Origin: Solirubrobacter sp963837485
GTDB lineage: Bacteria; Actinomycetota; Thermoleophilia; Solirubrobacterales; Solirubrobacteraceae
Assembly (NCBI GenBank): GCA_963837485.1
Contig: CAWINP010000021.1
Span: forward strand, 62,001-126,000
DNA: 64,000 nucleotides
Direction of reading: 5' to 3'
The position numbers and the translations under genes are program-made. Numbering within the stretch: position 1 is the first letter of the stretch; each line of letters begins with the position of its first letter. Of the stretch, positions 50,930-58,013 are shown piece after piece. The notes beneath the pieces were generated by a model. That model made no database searches and was not told where the DNA came from. It saw only the letters and a list, made by a program, of their open reading frames with translations.

Positions 50930-52600
50930 GTGTTCGGCCTCTTTCTCTCGCTGCGGGGCTATCGGCGCCCGTGGCTTCGCGGCGATCTGATCGCCGGCCT
51001 CACGGTCTGGGCGATCCTCGTTCCGCAGGCGCTCGCGTACGCGAGCATCGCGGGCGTGTCGCCGATCGTCGGCCTTTACGCCGCGCCGGGCGCGCTCTTG
51101 GTCTATGCCGCCGTGGGCGGCTCGAGGGTGCTGGTCGTCGGGCCGATGGCCGCGACCGCGGCCCTGTCGGCGGCCACGGTGGCTGACCTCGTCCCCGCAG
51201 GGGACGACCGCTTCGCCGCGTTCACGGCGGGGCTGGCGCTCACCGCCGGAATCGCCGCCCTGGTCGCCGGCTTGCTGCGGCTCGGGTTCCTGGCCAACTT
51301 CATCAGCCAGCCGGTGCTCAAGGGCTTCATCATCGGGCTCGCGCTCACGATCGTCGTCGGCCAGCTGCCGAAGCTGTTCGGGATCAGCCGGGGGAGCGGC
51401 AACTTCTTCGAGCAGGCGTGGGAGCTCATCACCCACCTCGGAGACACGCAATGGCTCACGCTGCTCGTCGGCACGCTCTCGCTGGGGGTGATCATCGGGC
51501 TGCGCCGGGTCGCTCCCGGCATTCCCGGCTCGCTCGTGGCCGTCGCGGCAGGTATCGCCGCCGTGAAGCTCTTCGAGCTCGATGTGCCGATCGTCGGGTC
51601 GATCGGGAGCGGCCTGCCACCGCTCGGCCTGCCCGACATCGGGGTGCAGGACGCCGGCGGGCTGGCCGCGGGCGGGATCGGCGTGATGCTGATCGCGTTC
51701 GCGGAGGGTCTGGCGGCGGCGAAGGCATTCGGCGCGCGCGACGCCCAGCGCATCGACGCCAACCGCGAGCTGGCCGGCCTCGGCGGCGCCAACCTCGCGT
51801 CCGGGCTGTGCAGCGGCATGGTGGTCAGCGGCAGTCTGTCCAAGACGGCGGTCAACGCCTCCGCCGGCGCGAGCACGCAGGCTTCGGGGCTGCTCGCGGC
51901 CGGACTGACCGTCCTCGCGCTGCTGTTCCTGACCGGGCTCTTCGAAGACCTGCCCGAGGCGACGCTCGCCGCCGTCGTCATCGCCGCCGTCATCGAGCTC
52001 GTCGACGTGCCGGCCATCGTCGAGCTCTACAACACCTACACCAAGCGCCTCGGCCGCCAGTTCGGGTGGATCGCGCGTCCCGACTTCATCGCCGCCGTCG
52101 CCGCCCTGCTCGGGGTGACGATCTTCGAGACGCTCCCCGGCCTGTTCATCGGCATCTGCGTGTCCCTGGCGCTCCTCATCTACCGAGCCTCTCGGCCCTA
52201 CGTCGCCGTGCTGGGACGCACCCCCGGACCGGACGGCGCCTACCACGACATCGCGCGCCACCCCGACGCGCGCCCATCCGACGGCATCGTCGTGCTGCGG
52301 ATCGAGAGCGGCCTCTACTTCGCCAACGCCGACAACGTCCGCGCACGTCTTCTCGAGGCCGGCCGCGCCGAGGGCGTACACGCCGTGATCCTCGACGCCG
52401 AGACCACGCCTTTCGTGGACATCACCGCCGCACGGATGCTCGTCGCCGCGCACGACGAGCTCCAGGCCGGCGGAGTCCGCCTGGTGCTCGCTCGCGACGT
52501 CGGCCAGGTCCGCGATGTGCTCGGGTGCATCACCGAGGACGCCGACCTGACCGCGACCCACCCGACGATCGCCGCCGCGCTCGACACCGTCGGCCGCTGA
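50930..52600 (+). CDS. SulP family anion transporter with STAS domain
   Basis: This 556-residue protein has the SulP opening LRGDLIAGLTVWAILVPQAL AYA and some 12-14 helices with the signature LASGLCSGMVVSGSLSKTAV in the middle. A C-terminal STAS domain follows (about 440-556; DGIVVLRIESGLYFANADNV, VDITAARMLVAAHDEL). The family moves sulfate, bicarbonate or other anions. It starts with GTG at 50930. No sulfate-assimilation genes are nearby, so the substrate is open. It is directly upstream of the small-peptide cassette but separated by 103 bases. Confidence 0.92.
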   Translation: MFGLFLSLRGYRRPWLRGDLIAGLTVWAILVPQALAYASIAGVSPIVGLYAAPGALLVYAAVGGSRVLVVGPMAATAALSAATVADLVPAGDDRFAAFTAGLALTAGIAALVAGLLRLGFLANFISQPVLKGFIIGLALTIVVGQLPKLFGISRGSGNFFEQAWELITHLGDTQWLTLLVGTLSLGVIIGLRRVAPGIPGSLVAVAAGIAAVKLFELDVPIVGSIGSGLPPLGLPDIGVQDAGGLAAGGIGVMLIAFAEGLAAAKAFGARDAQRIDANRELAGLGGANLASGLCSGMVVSGSLSKTAVNASAGASTQASGLLAAGLTVLALLFLTGLFEDLPEATLAAVVIAAVIELVDVPAIVELYNTYTKRLGRQFGWIARPDFIAAVAALLGVTIFETLPGLFIGICVSLALLIYRASRPYVAVLGRTPGPDGAYHDIARHPDARPSDGIVVLRIESGLYFANADNVRARLLEAGRAEGVHAVILDAETTPFVDITAARMLVAAHDELQAGGVRLVLARDVGQVRDVLGCITEDADLTATHPTIAAALDTVGR

Positions 52601-52657
52601 CCGCACCGCCGCGCGTCCTCGGATCGAGGTCGTATCAAGCGGGCCGGTGCTCGCTCT

Positions 52658-52683
52658 GTTCGCGTGTCCATGACTCTGCGAAC
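52658..52683. promoter_or_regulatory. GTTCGC-N14-GCGAAC dyad upstream of the 27-residue peptide
   Basis: Perfect six-base arms (52658-52663 and 52678-52683) lie 21-46 bases before the peptide ATG, in the expected promoter and leader region. It could be an operator or a leader hairpin. The arms are short, so confidence is modest. Confidence 0.35.
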
Positions 52684-52703
52684 GCAGCGAAGGGAGGTGC
52701 GAC

Positions 52704-52787
52704 ATGAAGAAGATCAAGGTCTTCACGGTGAGCTCGGTCCGACTGACGGCGCCGTGTGAATGCCACTACAGCGCCTTCAAGTTCTAA
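52704..52787 (+). CDS. 27-residue putative RiPP precursor peptide
   Basis: ATG 52704 is preceded by AAGGGAGGTG at ideal spacing, one of the best ribosome binding sites in the window. The peptide has a basic, leader-like N-terminus (MKKIKVFTVSSVRLTAP), then Cys18-Glu-Cys20-His21-Tyr22, and ends SAFKF. Clustered Cys/His in a short C-terminal core after a Lys-rich leader is typical of modified peptides. It is followed by a hairpin and then by a gene with a PqqD-like domain and a zinc protease motif, which could bind and cleave it. No known precursor family is recognised. Confidence 0.6.
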   Translation: MKKIKVFTVSSVRLTAPCECHYSAFKF

Positions 52788-52797
52788 GGCGCGCCGT

Positions 52798-52831
52798 GCC
52801 GGTGTGCGGCCGCGACAGGTCGCACGCCGGC
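52798..52831 (+). terminator. Intercistronic hairpin between peptide and processing genes
   Basis: Arms gccggtgtgcg (52798-52808) and cgcacgccggc (52821-52831) pair over 11 positions with one G-U pair and a 12-base loop, starting ten bases after the peptide stop. Such partial terminators after a precursor gene let a cell make much peptide and little enzyme. No T-run follows, only ctccttcctc. Confidence 0.55.
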
Positions 52832-52854
52832 TCCTTCCTCGATGTCTGACCGCC

Positions 52855-54015
52855 ATGTCCTCTCCCCCCCTCTCGCTGCATCCCCTCACCCGTCTCCCCG
52901 AAGGCGACGGCGTCCTCGTCGGCCGCGCCGACGGCGAGTCGTACGCCGTGCTGCCGCGGGACGGCGCGGCGCTGCTCGAGCGGCTGATCGAGGGCGCGCC
53001 GCCGCCGGAGGCCGCCGCGTGGTACCGCGACACCTACGGCGAGACGATCGACATCGACGACTTCGTGTCGACGCTCGCCGAGCTCGGGTTCGTGCGCGAG
53101 CGCGACCAGGCGGCCGCAGCGGCGGAGGCCGTCGGCCTGCAGCGGCTCGCGCGGGCGTTCCTCTCGCGCCCGGCGTTCGTCGTCTACGCGGCGATCGTCG
53201 CGACGTGGGCGTGGACGCTGGCCCGGCGGCCCGAGCTCGCCCCGAGCCCGCACCACGTGTTCTTCACGGACTCGACCGTCGCGGTCGAGCTGCTGATCGT
53301 CTTCGGCCAGCTGCCGTGGCTGTTCCTGCACGAGTCGTTCCACGTGCTCGCCGGCCGCCGGCTCGGGCTCTCCAGCCGGCTGGGCCTCGGGACCCGGCTG
53401 TACTTCGTGGTGTTCGAGACGCGCATGCCGAGCCTGCTGAGCGTCGAGCGGCGGCGCCGCCACCTCCCGTTCCTCGCCGGGATGCTCGCCGACGTGCTGA
53501 TCGTCGCGTCGCTCGGCGTGCTCGCCTACGCGACCGGCGGCATCGTGCGCGCACTCGCGCTGGCGATGGCGTTCCCCGTGTGCACGCGCTTCGCCTACCA
53601 GTTCCTGCTCTTCCTCCAGACCGACGTCTACTTCGCGCTCGCGACGGCGCTCGGCTGCTACGACCTGCACGCGGCGACCAAGGCCCGGATCGCGAACCGC
53701 TACTGGCGGGCGCGCCGGAACCCCGGCCGCGTCGGAGCCATGGAGCGCTGGACGGAGCGCGACCGGCGCGTGGCGAGCTGGTACGAGCCGTTCTTCGCGG
53801 CCGGGATCGTCGTGCTGCTGGGCGTCTGGGTGTTCGCGCTGCTGCCGGTCGCCGAGCAGCTCCTACGGCTGATCGCCGACGCGCTCGGCGGCGGCACCGG
53901 CGACCCGCGCTTCTGGGACGCGGCGCTGTTCGTGACGTTGAACGTGTCCCAGGTCGCCCTCCTCTTCCACCTCTCGCGGCGCGAGCGACGCGCCCTCACC
54001 CCGGAGCCAGCATGA
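52855..54015 (+). CDS. PqqD-like domain fused to HExxH membrane protease
   Basis: This 386-residue protein has an N-terminal segment (about 5-85; SYAVLPRDGAALLERLIEGA, DDFVSTLAELGFV) with the strand-helix pattern of PqqD-like RiPP recognition domains. About six membrane helices follow. Helix 2 carries HESFH (His159, Glu160, His163), an M50-type zinc motif. The later QTDVYFALATALGCYDL resembles the D-x-Y-Y third-ligand region of membrane peptide metalloproteases. It could recognise and cleave the 27-residue peptide at the membrane. ATG 52855 is the only good start. The stop overlaps the ATG of the TPR gene (ATGA). Confidence 0.75.
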   Translation: MSSPPLSLHPLTRLPEGDGVLVGRADGESYAVLPRDGAALLERLIEGAPPPEAAAWYRDTYGETIDIDDFVSTLAELGFVRERDQAAAAAEAVGLQRLARAFLSRPAFVVYAAIVATWAWTLARRPELAPSPHHVFFTDSTVAVELLIVFGQLPWLFLHESFHVLAGRRLGLSSRLGLGTRLYFVVFETRMPSLLSVERRRRHLPFLAGMLADVLIVASLGVLAYATGGIVRALALAMAFPVCTRFAYQFLLFLQTDVYFALATALGCYDLHAATKARIANRYWRARRNPGRVGAMERWTERDRRVASWYEPFFAAGIVVLLGVWVFALLPVAEQLLRLIADALGGGTGDPRFWDAALFVTLNVSQVALLFHLSRRERRALTPEPA

Positions 54016-56042
54016 CCCACCACCTCGTCGTCACCGGCACCCGGCGGGCGCGCATGACCGTGCTCGCGGAGGCCGAGCTCTACGCGAGCTGCCACGCCCG
54101 CCACGGCGGTCCGTACGCGGGCATCGCCGAGATCCTGCACGAGCTCGTCCCGGACGCGCACCGGCGCGCGCCCGGGCTGACCTCGGCACACCGGATCGAG
54201 CTGCTGTGCGCGGTGCCTGAGCTCGCGAACGCGATCGGCGCCGCCCCGGACACGCTCGTCACCACGACGCCGCACGACGAGCGGACGCGGTTCTTCGGCC
54301 ACAGCCTGATCCGCGCGATGTCGCAGGGGATCGTCACGTTCCTGATCGCGTACGCGCGGCTGCGCGAGCGACCGCTGACGCTCGCGCTGGACGACGTCAA
54401 CGCCGCCGAGCCGACGGCGCGCGAGCTGGTCGCGATCCTGCTGCGCCGCGCGGCGCCCGACACCCTGCGCGTCGCGGTCGGTGCCGCAACCCCGATGCCT
54501 GAGCTCGAGCGCTACGCGCAGGCCGTCGCCCCCGCGCTGCCGCCCGCCGCGCCGGACCGCCGCACGCCGGGCGCGCGGCTGCGCGCGTTCATCGCGAGCG
54601 ACGGGACGAGCGACGATCCCGCCGAGGTCGGCGCGTACGAGGCCGCCGATCCGGCGCTGCGCGCGCGGCTTCACGACGAGCGCGCGGACGCGCTCGAGGC
54701 GCGCGCGGACTGGGCGCGCCGGCTGGGCCCGATCCCCTATCACCGCGAGCGCGGGAGCGATCCTTCCGGCGCCGGCCGCCGGGCGCTGCGGACGGCGCTG
54801 GAGCGCTGCGTCGCGATCGGGTTCTCGGCGGCGACGGTGGACTTCGGGATGCGCGGGCGCGCCGTCTGCGACCCGGTCTCCCACCAGCAGGACTACTGTC
54901 ACTTCAGCGGCAAGGCGGCAAGCGCGCTCGTCCCGCTCGGGCGCATCGACGAGTGCCATGAGATCTACCGCGAGCTGCGCCGGCGCTACCCGCTTCCGCG
55001 CGTCCAGATGACCTGCAGCTACGCGATCGCGATGCTCTACACGCGCTTCAACGAGCCGCGCGACCACGACGCCGCGCTCGAGTGGGTCAACAACGCGCGG
55101 GCGCTCGCGTCGCTCGAGCAGGACCCGGTCGAGGCCGCCTACTTGCAGGTCTTCGAGGACAACGGGCTCGCGCTGATCGAGATGCACCGGGGCGATCTCG
55201 CCCGGTCGCTCGAGCTCGTCGACCTCGGGATCGAGCGGCTCGAGCGCGAGCTGCCGGACGACCGGTACATCGTGCACCGGTCGCAGCTGCTGCACAACCG
55301 CGCGCGCGTGCTCTCGGCGCTCGGGCGGCTCGACGAGGCGCAGGCGGACTTCGAGCGGCTGCTCGAGTGGGATCCGAACTACGTCGAGTATCACACCGAC
55401 CGTGCGAACCTCGCGCGGCGGCGCGGAGACCTCGCCACGGCGCTGACGGAGTACGACCGCGCGGTCGCCGTCTCGCCCCCGCTCCCCGACCTCTTCTACA
55501 ACCGCGCCACCGTGCGCACGCAGGCCGGGCTGGCCAACGAGGCGCTCGACGACCTCGACCTCGTGCTCGAGATGGAGCCGGACACGCTGCACGCCCGCCT
55601 CGCACGCGGCACGCTGCGGCTCGAGCAGGGAGACGCGGCCGGCGCGCTCGCCGACGCGCGCGCGGGCATCGCCGACCACCCCGGCCACGCCGCGCTCCAT
55701 TGCCTGCTCGCGCTCGCGCTCGGGTGCGCGCCCGACGCGCGCGCCGCGTTCGCGCGCGCGCTCGAGCTGGACCCCGGGTTCATGCCGGCGCTCGTCAACG
55801 GCGCGGTGCTCGAGTTCGAGCTCGGCGAGCCGGGCGCGGCCGTGGCCCTGCTCACGCGCGCGCTGGAGCTCGGGGGCGACGACCCGGACGTGCTGTTCAA
55901 TCGCGGCTTCGCCCTGCAGGCGACGGGCGACGTCGCCGGCGCGGCGCGCGACTTCGAGCGTGCGCTCGCGCTCCCCGGCGCCGACCGGGAGCTGCTGCTC
56001 GATCAGCTCGGCCGCTGCCGGGCGCTCGCCGATGTCCGTTGA
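54012..56042 (+). CDS. TPR protein with degenerate NTPase-like N-terminal region
   Basis: This 676-residue protein has an N-terminal part (about 1-185) containing RPLTLALDDVNAAEPTAREL and LLRRAAPDTLRVAVGAA. That resembles the Walker B/sensor stretch of AAA/STAND regulators, but without a P-loop. From about 215 to the end there are tandem TPR helices (LHNRARVLSALGRLDEAQAD, FERLLEWDPNYVEYHTDRAN, FNRGFALQATGDVAGAARDF). A cysteine-rich patch (CDPVSHQQDYCHFSGKAASA) lies near 285-305. It is coupled to the protease gene upstream and overlaps the flavin reductase gene by 11 bases. It may scaffold the peptide-modifying complex; the function is not known. Confidence 0.65.
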   Translation: MTHHLVVTGTRRARMTVLAEAELYASCHARHGGPYAGIAEILHELVPDAHRRAPGLTSAHRIELLCAVPELANAIGAAPDTLVTTTPHDERTRFFGHSLIRAMSQGIVTFLIAYARLRERPLTLALDDVNAAEPTARELVAILLRRAAPDTLRVAVGAATPMPELERYAQAVAPALPPAAPDRRTPGARLRAFIASDGTSDDPAEVGAYEAADPALRARLHDERADALEARADWARRLGPIPYHRERGSDPSGAGRRALRTALERCVAIGFSAATVDFGMRGRAVCDPVSHQQDYCHFSGKAASALVPLGRIDECHEIYRELRRRYPLPRVQMTCSYAIAMLYTRFNEPRDHDAALEWVNNARALASLEQDPVEAAYLQVFEDNGLALIEMHRGDLARSLELVDLGIERLERELPDDRYIVHRSQLLHNRARVLSALGRLDEAQADFERLLEWDPNYVEYHTDRANLARRRGDLATALTEYDRAVAVSPPLPDLFYNRATVRTQAGLANEALDDLDLVLEMEPDTLHARLARGTLRLEQGDAAGALADARAGIADHPGHAALHCLLALALGCAPDARAAFARALELDPGFMPALVNGAVLEFELGEPGAAVALLTRALELGGDDPDVLFNRGFALQATGDVAGAARDFERALALPGADRELLLDQLGRCRALADVR

Positions 56043-56514
56043 CGATGCCGAGTTCCGCGCGATCTTCGGCGACGTGCCGACGTCGGTCGCGGTCGTCACC
56101 ACCGTCGACGGCGCCGGCGTCCCGCACGGGATGACCGTCGGCACGCTCTGCGCGCTCTCGCTCAGCCCGCCGCTGCTGCTGTTCTGCGTGGCGCGCCGCA
56201 ACGGCTCGCACCCGATCCTCTGCGAGGCGGCCCGGTACTGCATCAGCGTGCTCGCGCACGGGCAGGACGTGATGGCGCGTCGGTTCGCGGAGCGCCCTCA
56301 GGACCGGTTCGCCGGCGGGCTGGCCGAGTTCCGCGGGCTTCCGGCGGCGCCCCGGGCGCTGGCCTGGATGGCGTGCGAGCGCCGCCGTCTCGTCGACGCC
56401 GGCGACCACACGATCGTGATCGCCGAGATCCACGCGGCGCGGAAGTTCGACCGCCCGCCGATGCTCTACTGGCGCCGCCGGTACGGAACGCTCCGGCTGG
56501 TGGACGCGGCATGA
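56032..56514 (+). CDS. Flavin reductase family protein
   Basis: This 160-residue split-barrel flavin reductase has FRAIFGDVPTSVAVVTTVDG, GMTVGTLCALSLSPPLLLFC and CISVLAHGQDVMARRFA, ending in the usual GDHTIVIAEI and LYWRRRYGTL motifs. Such proteins reduce FMN or FAD with NAD(P)H for a partner monooxygenase or halogenase. The ATG lies inside the end of the TPR gene, so it belongs to the same operon as the peptide cassette. No flavin-dependent partner is encoded nearby, so it may itself act on the peptide or supply reduced flavin elsewhere. Confidence 0.88.
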   Translation: MSVDDAEFRAIFGDVPTSVAVVTTVDGAGVPHGMTVGTLCALSLSPPLLLFCVARRNGSHPILCEAARYCISVLAHGQDVMARRFAERPQDRFAGGLAEFRGLPAAPRALAWMACERRRLVDAGDHTIVIAEIHAARKFDRPPMLYWRRRYGTLRLVDAA

Positions 56515-56587
56515 TGAGCGGCGGCCTCGCTGGAGCCCGGCATAGCCCAACGTTTCTCCAAGGTCGCGGTGGTGGGGTGCGTGCGAC

Positions 56588-57355
56588 GTGCTGTTAGACG
56601 GAACCGCAGCCGGCGCCTCGCCCACTGACATGGCCGGCGTCGCCGACCTGGTCCGCGGACTGCCCCGCGGGCGGCGCATGGAGGATCTGGCGGCCCGCCT
56701 CGTGGACATCGAGCGCGAGCGCCACGGCTACCGCGATCCTGCCCGGCGGCCGTTCCAGCGCCGCCCCGACGGCGTCGCGTGCTTCAACTTCATGTACCTC
56801 TGCGTCACCGAGGCCGTCCGCGACGCGCTGGAGCGCTTCGAGGACCCGGCGTTCGTCGAGCGCCTCGCGATCGTCTTCGCCGACTTCTATCTCGTCGCCT
56901 ACGACTCCGCCCGCGCGGGCACCTGGGTCTCCGCGGCCTGGCAGCCGCTGTTCTCGGACTGCGCCCGGCGCGACGTGACTCCGGTCCAGTTCGCGCTCGC
57001 GGGCATGAACGCCCACATCAACAACGACCTCGCGTGGGCACTGCTGCAGACCTGGGACGAGCTCGGCTACACCGCCGGCGCGAGCTCGCCGCGCTATCGC
57101 GACTTCCTGCGCGTCAACGCGGTGCTGGACTCCGTGGCGCACGAGGTGCGATCGACGCTCGAGTCCGGGCTGCTGCGCTTCCTCGACCGCCTGCTCGGGC
57201 GGATGGACGACCTCGTCGCCGGCGTCGCCATCTCGGATGCGAGGACCGAGGCGTGGAGGCGCGGCGTGCGCTGGCGCCGCGGGCTCGACGCCGAGCAGGC
57301 CGCGGCACACGAGCGGCAGGTCGGCCACGAGAGCCGCCTGATCCTCGCCCTATGA
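56588..57355 (+). CDS. DUF5995 family protein
   Basis: This 255-residue, mostly helical soluble protein has the DUF5995 pattern. GVACFNFMYLCVTEAVRDAL and VFADFYLVAYD lie in the middle, then FALAGMNAHINNDLAWALLQ, and a C-terminal part ends AHERQVGHESRLIL. His and Asn/Asp positions in NAHINND suggest a ligand or metal site, but the family has no known function. It starts with GTG at 56588; about 70 bases separate it from the flavin reductase, so linkage to the peptide cassette is uncertain. It is tail-to-tail with the sigma factor gene. Confidence 0.8.
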   Translation: MLLDGTAAGASPTDMAGVADLVRGLPRGRRMEDLAARLVDIERERHGYRDPARRPFQRRPDGVACFNFMYLCVTEAVRDALERFEDPAFVERLAIVFADFYLVAYDSARAGTWVSAAWQPLFSDCARRDVTPVQFALAGMNAHINNDLAWALLQTWDELGYTAGASSPRYRDFLRVNAVLDSVAHEVRSTLESGLLRFLDRLLGRMDDLVAGVAISDARTEAWRRGVRWRRGLDAEQAAAHERQVGHESRLILAL

Positions 57356-57357
57356 GG

Positions 57358-57927
57358 TCAGGCGACGGCCATCAGCGCGGCGACGTCCTCACCGCGGCGC
57401 ATCCGGTCGAGCACGCGCCCGCGCGTCGGGCCGATCGAGCCGATCGGCATGCCCAGGGCGTGGGAGATCTGCGCGTAGCTGGGCTCGCCGTCGTGGTAGA
57501 GGAGCCCGAGGAAGCGGCGGTCGCGCTGCGCGAGCGCGGCGACGGCGCGGCGCACGGCAGTACATCGCTCAGCGGCGAGGAGACGATCCTCCGGCGCGGC
57601 GCCGGCGTCGGGGATGCGGTCCAGGATCGCGTCTTCGCTCGGCGTCATACGAGCCTTCTGGCGCAGCGTGCGCAGGCACTCGCGCCGCGCCACGGTCACC
57701 AGCCAGGCCCGGACGCGCCGCGGATCGTCGATCCGGTCGACGTGCTCGAGCGCCTTCAGCCAGGTCGTCTGGCGTACGTCGTCGGCGTCCGGCGCGTGCA
57801 GGCGGTGCGCGCGGCACACCGTGCGGATGAGCGGGTCGTAGCGCGCGACCAGGCGCTCCCAGGCGACGCGGTCGCAGCGACGCGCCGCCTCGACGAGCAG
57901 CGCGTCCGAGAGAGTCGGGGAGGACAT
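57358..57927 (-). CDS. ECF-type RNA polymerase sigma factor
   Basis: This 189-residue protein has a region 2 (LVARYDPLIRTVCRAHRLHA, DVRQTTWLKALEHVDRI, VRAWLVTVARRECLRTLR) and a region 4 (ALAQRDRRFLGLLYHDGEPS YAQISHALGMPIGSIGPTRG). This is the group of small extracytoplasmic-function sigma factors without a long extension. No anti-sigma factor gene follows it in the window, since the next gene is convergent. It is divergent from the AfsR-like regulator with 86 bases between. Confidence 0.88.
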   Translation of the reverse strand: MSSPTLSDALLVEAARRCDRVAWERLVARYDPLIRTVCRAHRLHAPDADDVRQTTWLKALEHVDRIDDPRRVRAWLVTVARRECLRTLRQKARMTPSEDAILDRIPDAGAAPEDRLLAAERCTAVRRAVAALAQRDRRFLGLLYHDGEPSYAQISHALGMPIGSIGPTRGRVLDRMRRGEDVAALMAVA

Positions 57928-58013
57928 GCCGCGATGCTCGGCGGGCGGCCTTCGCAGATCATCGGCGCAACGTTGGGCGCGCCTTGGAAAGCTTGGTGCG
58001 GCTCTCCACGCTG

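Noticed and set aside
53700..56243. 847-codon frame antisense to the protease and TPR genes
   Set aside because: It is a shadow frame; the plus strand has coupled genes, TPR periodicity and the HESFH motif.
56511..56597. 28-codon frame ending in Ala-Thr-Cys-Cys overlapping the flavin reductase stop, considered as a second peptide
   Set aside because: It has no independent ribosome binding site, overlaps the GTG start of the DUF5995 gene, and looks like ordinary intergenic DNA. Conservation data would be needed to revive it.
52704..57355. FxsA/FxsB-type (FxSxx-COOH) RiPP system
   Set aside because: There is no radical SAM gene, the peptide does not end in FxSxx, and the TPR protein lacks the NTPase/TIR features of that system.
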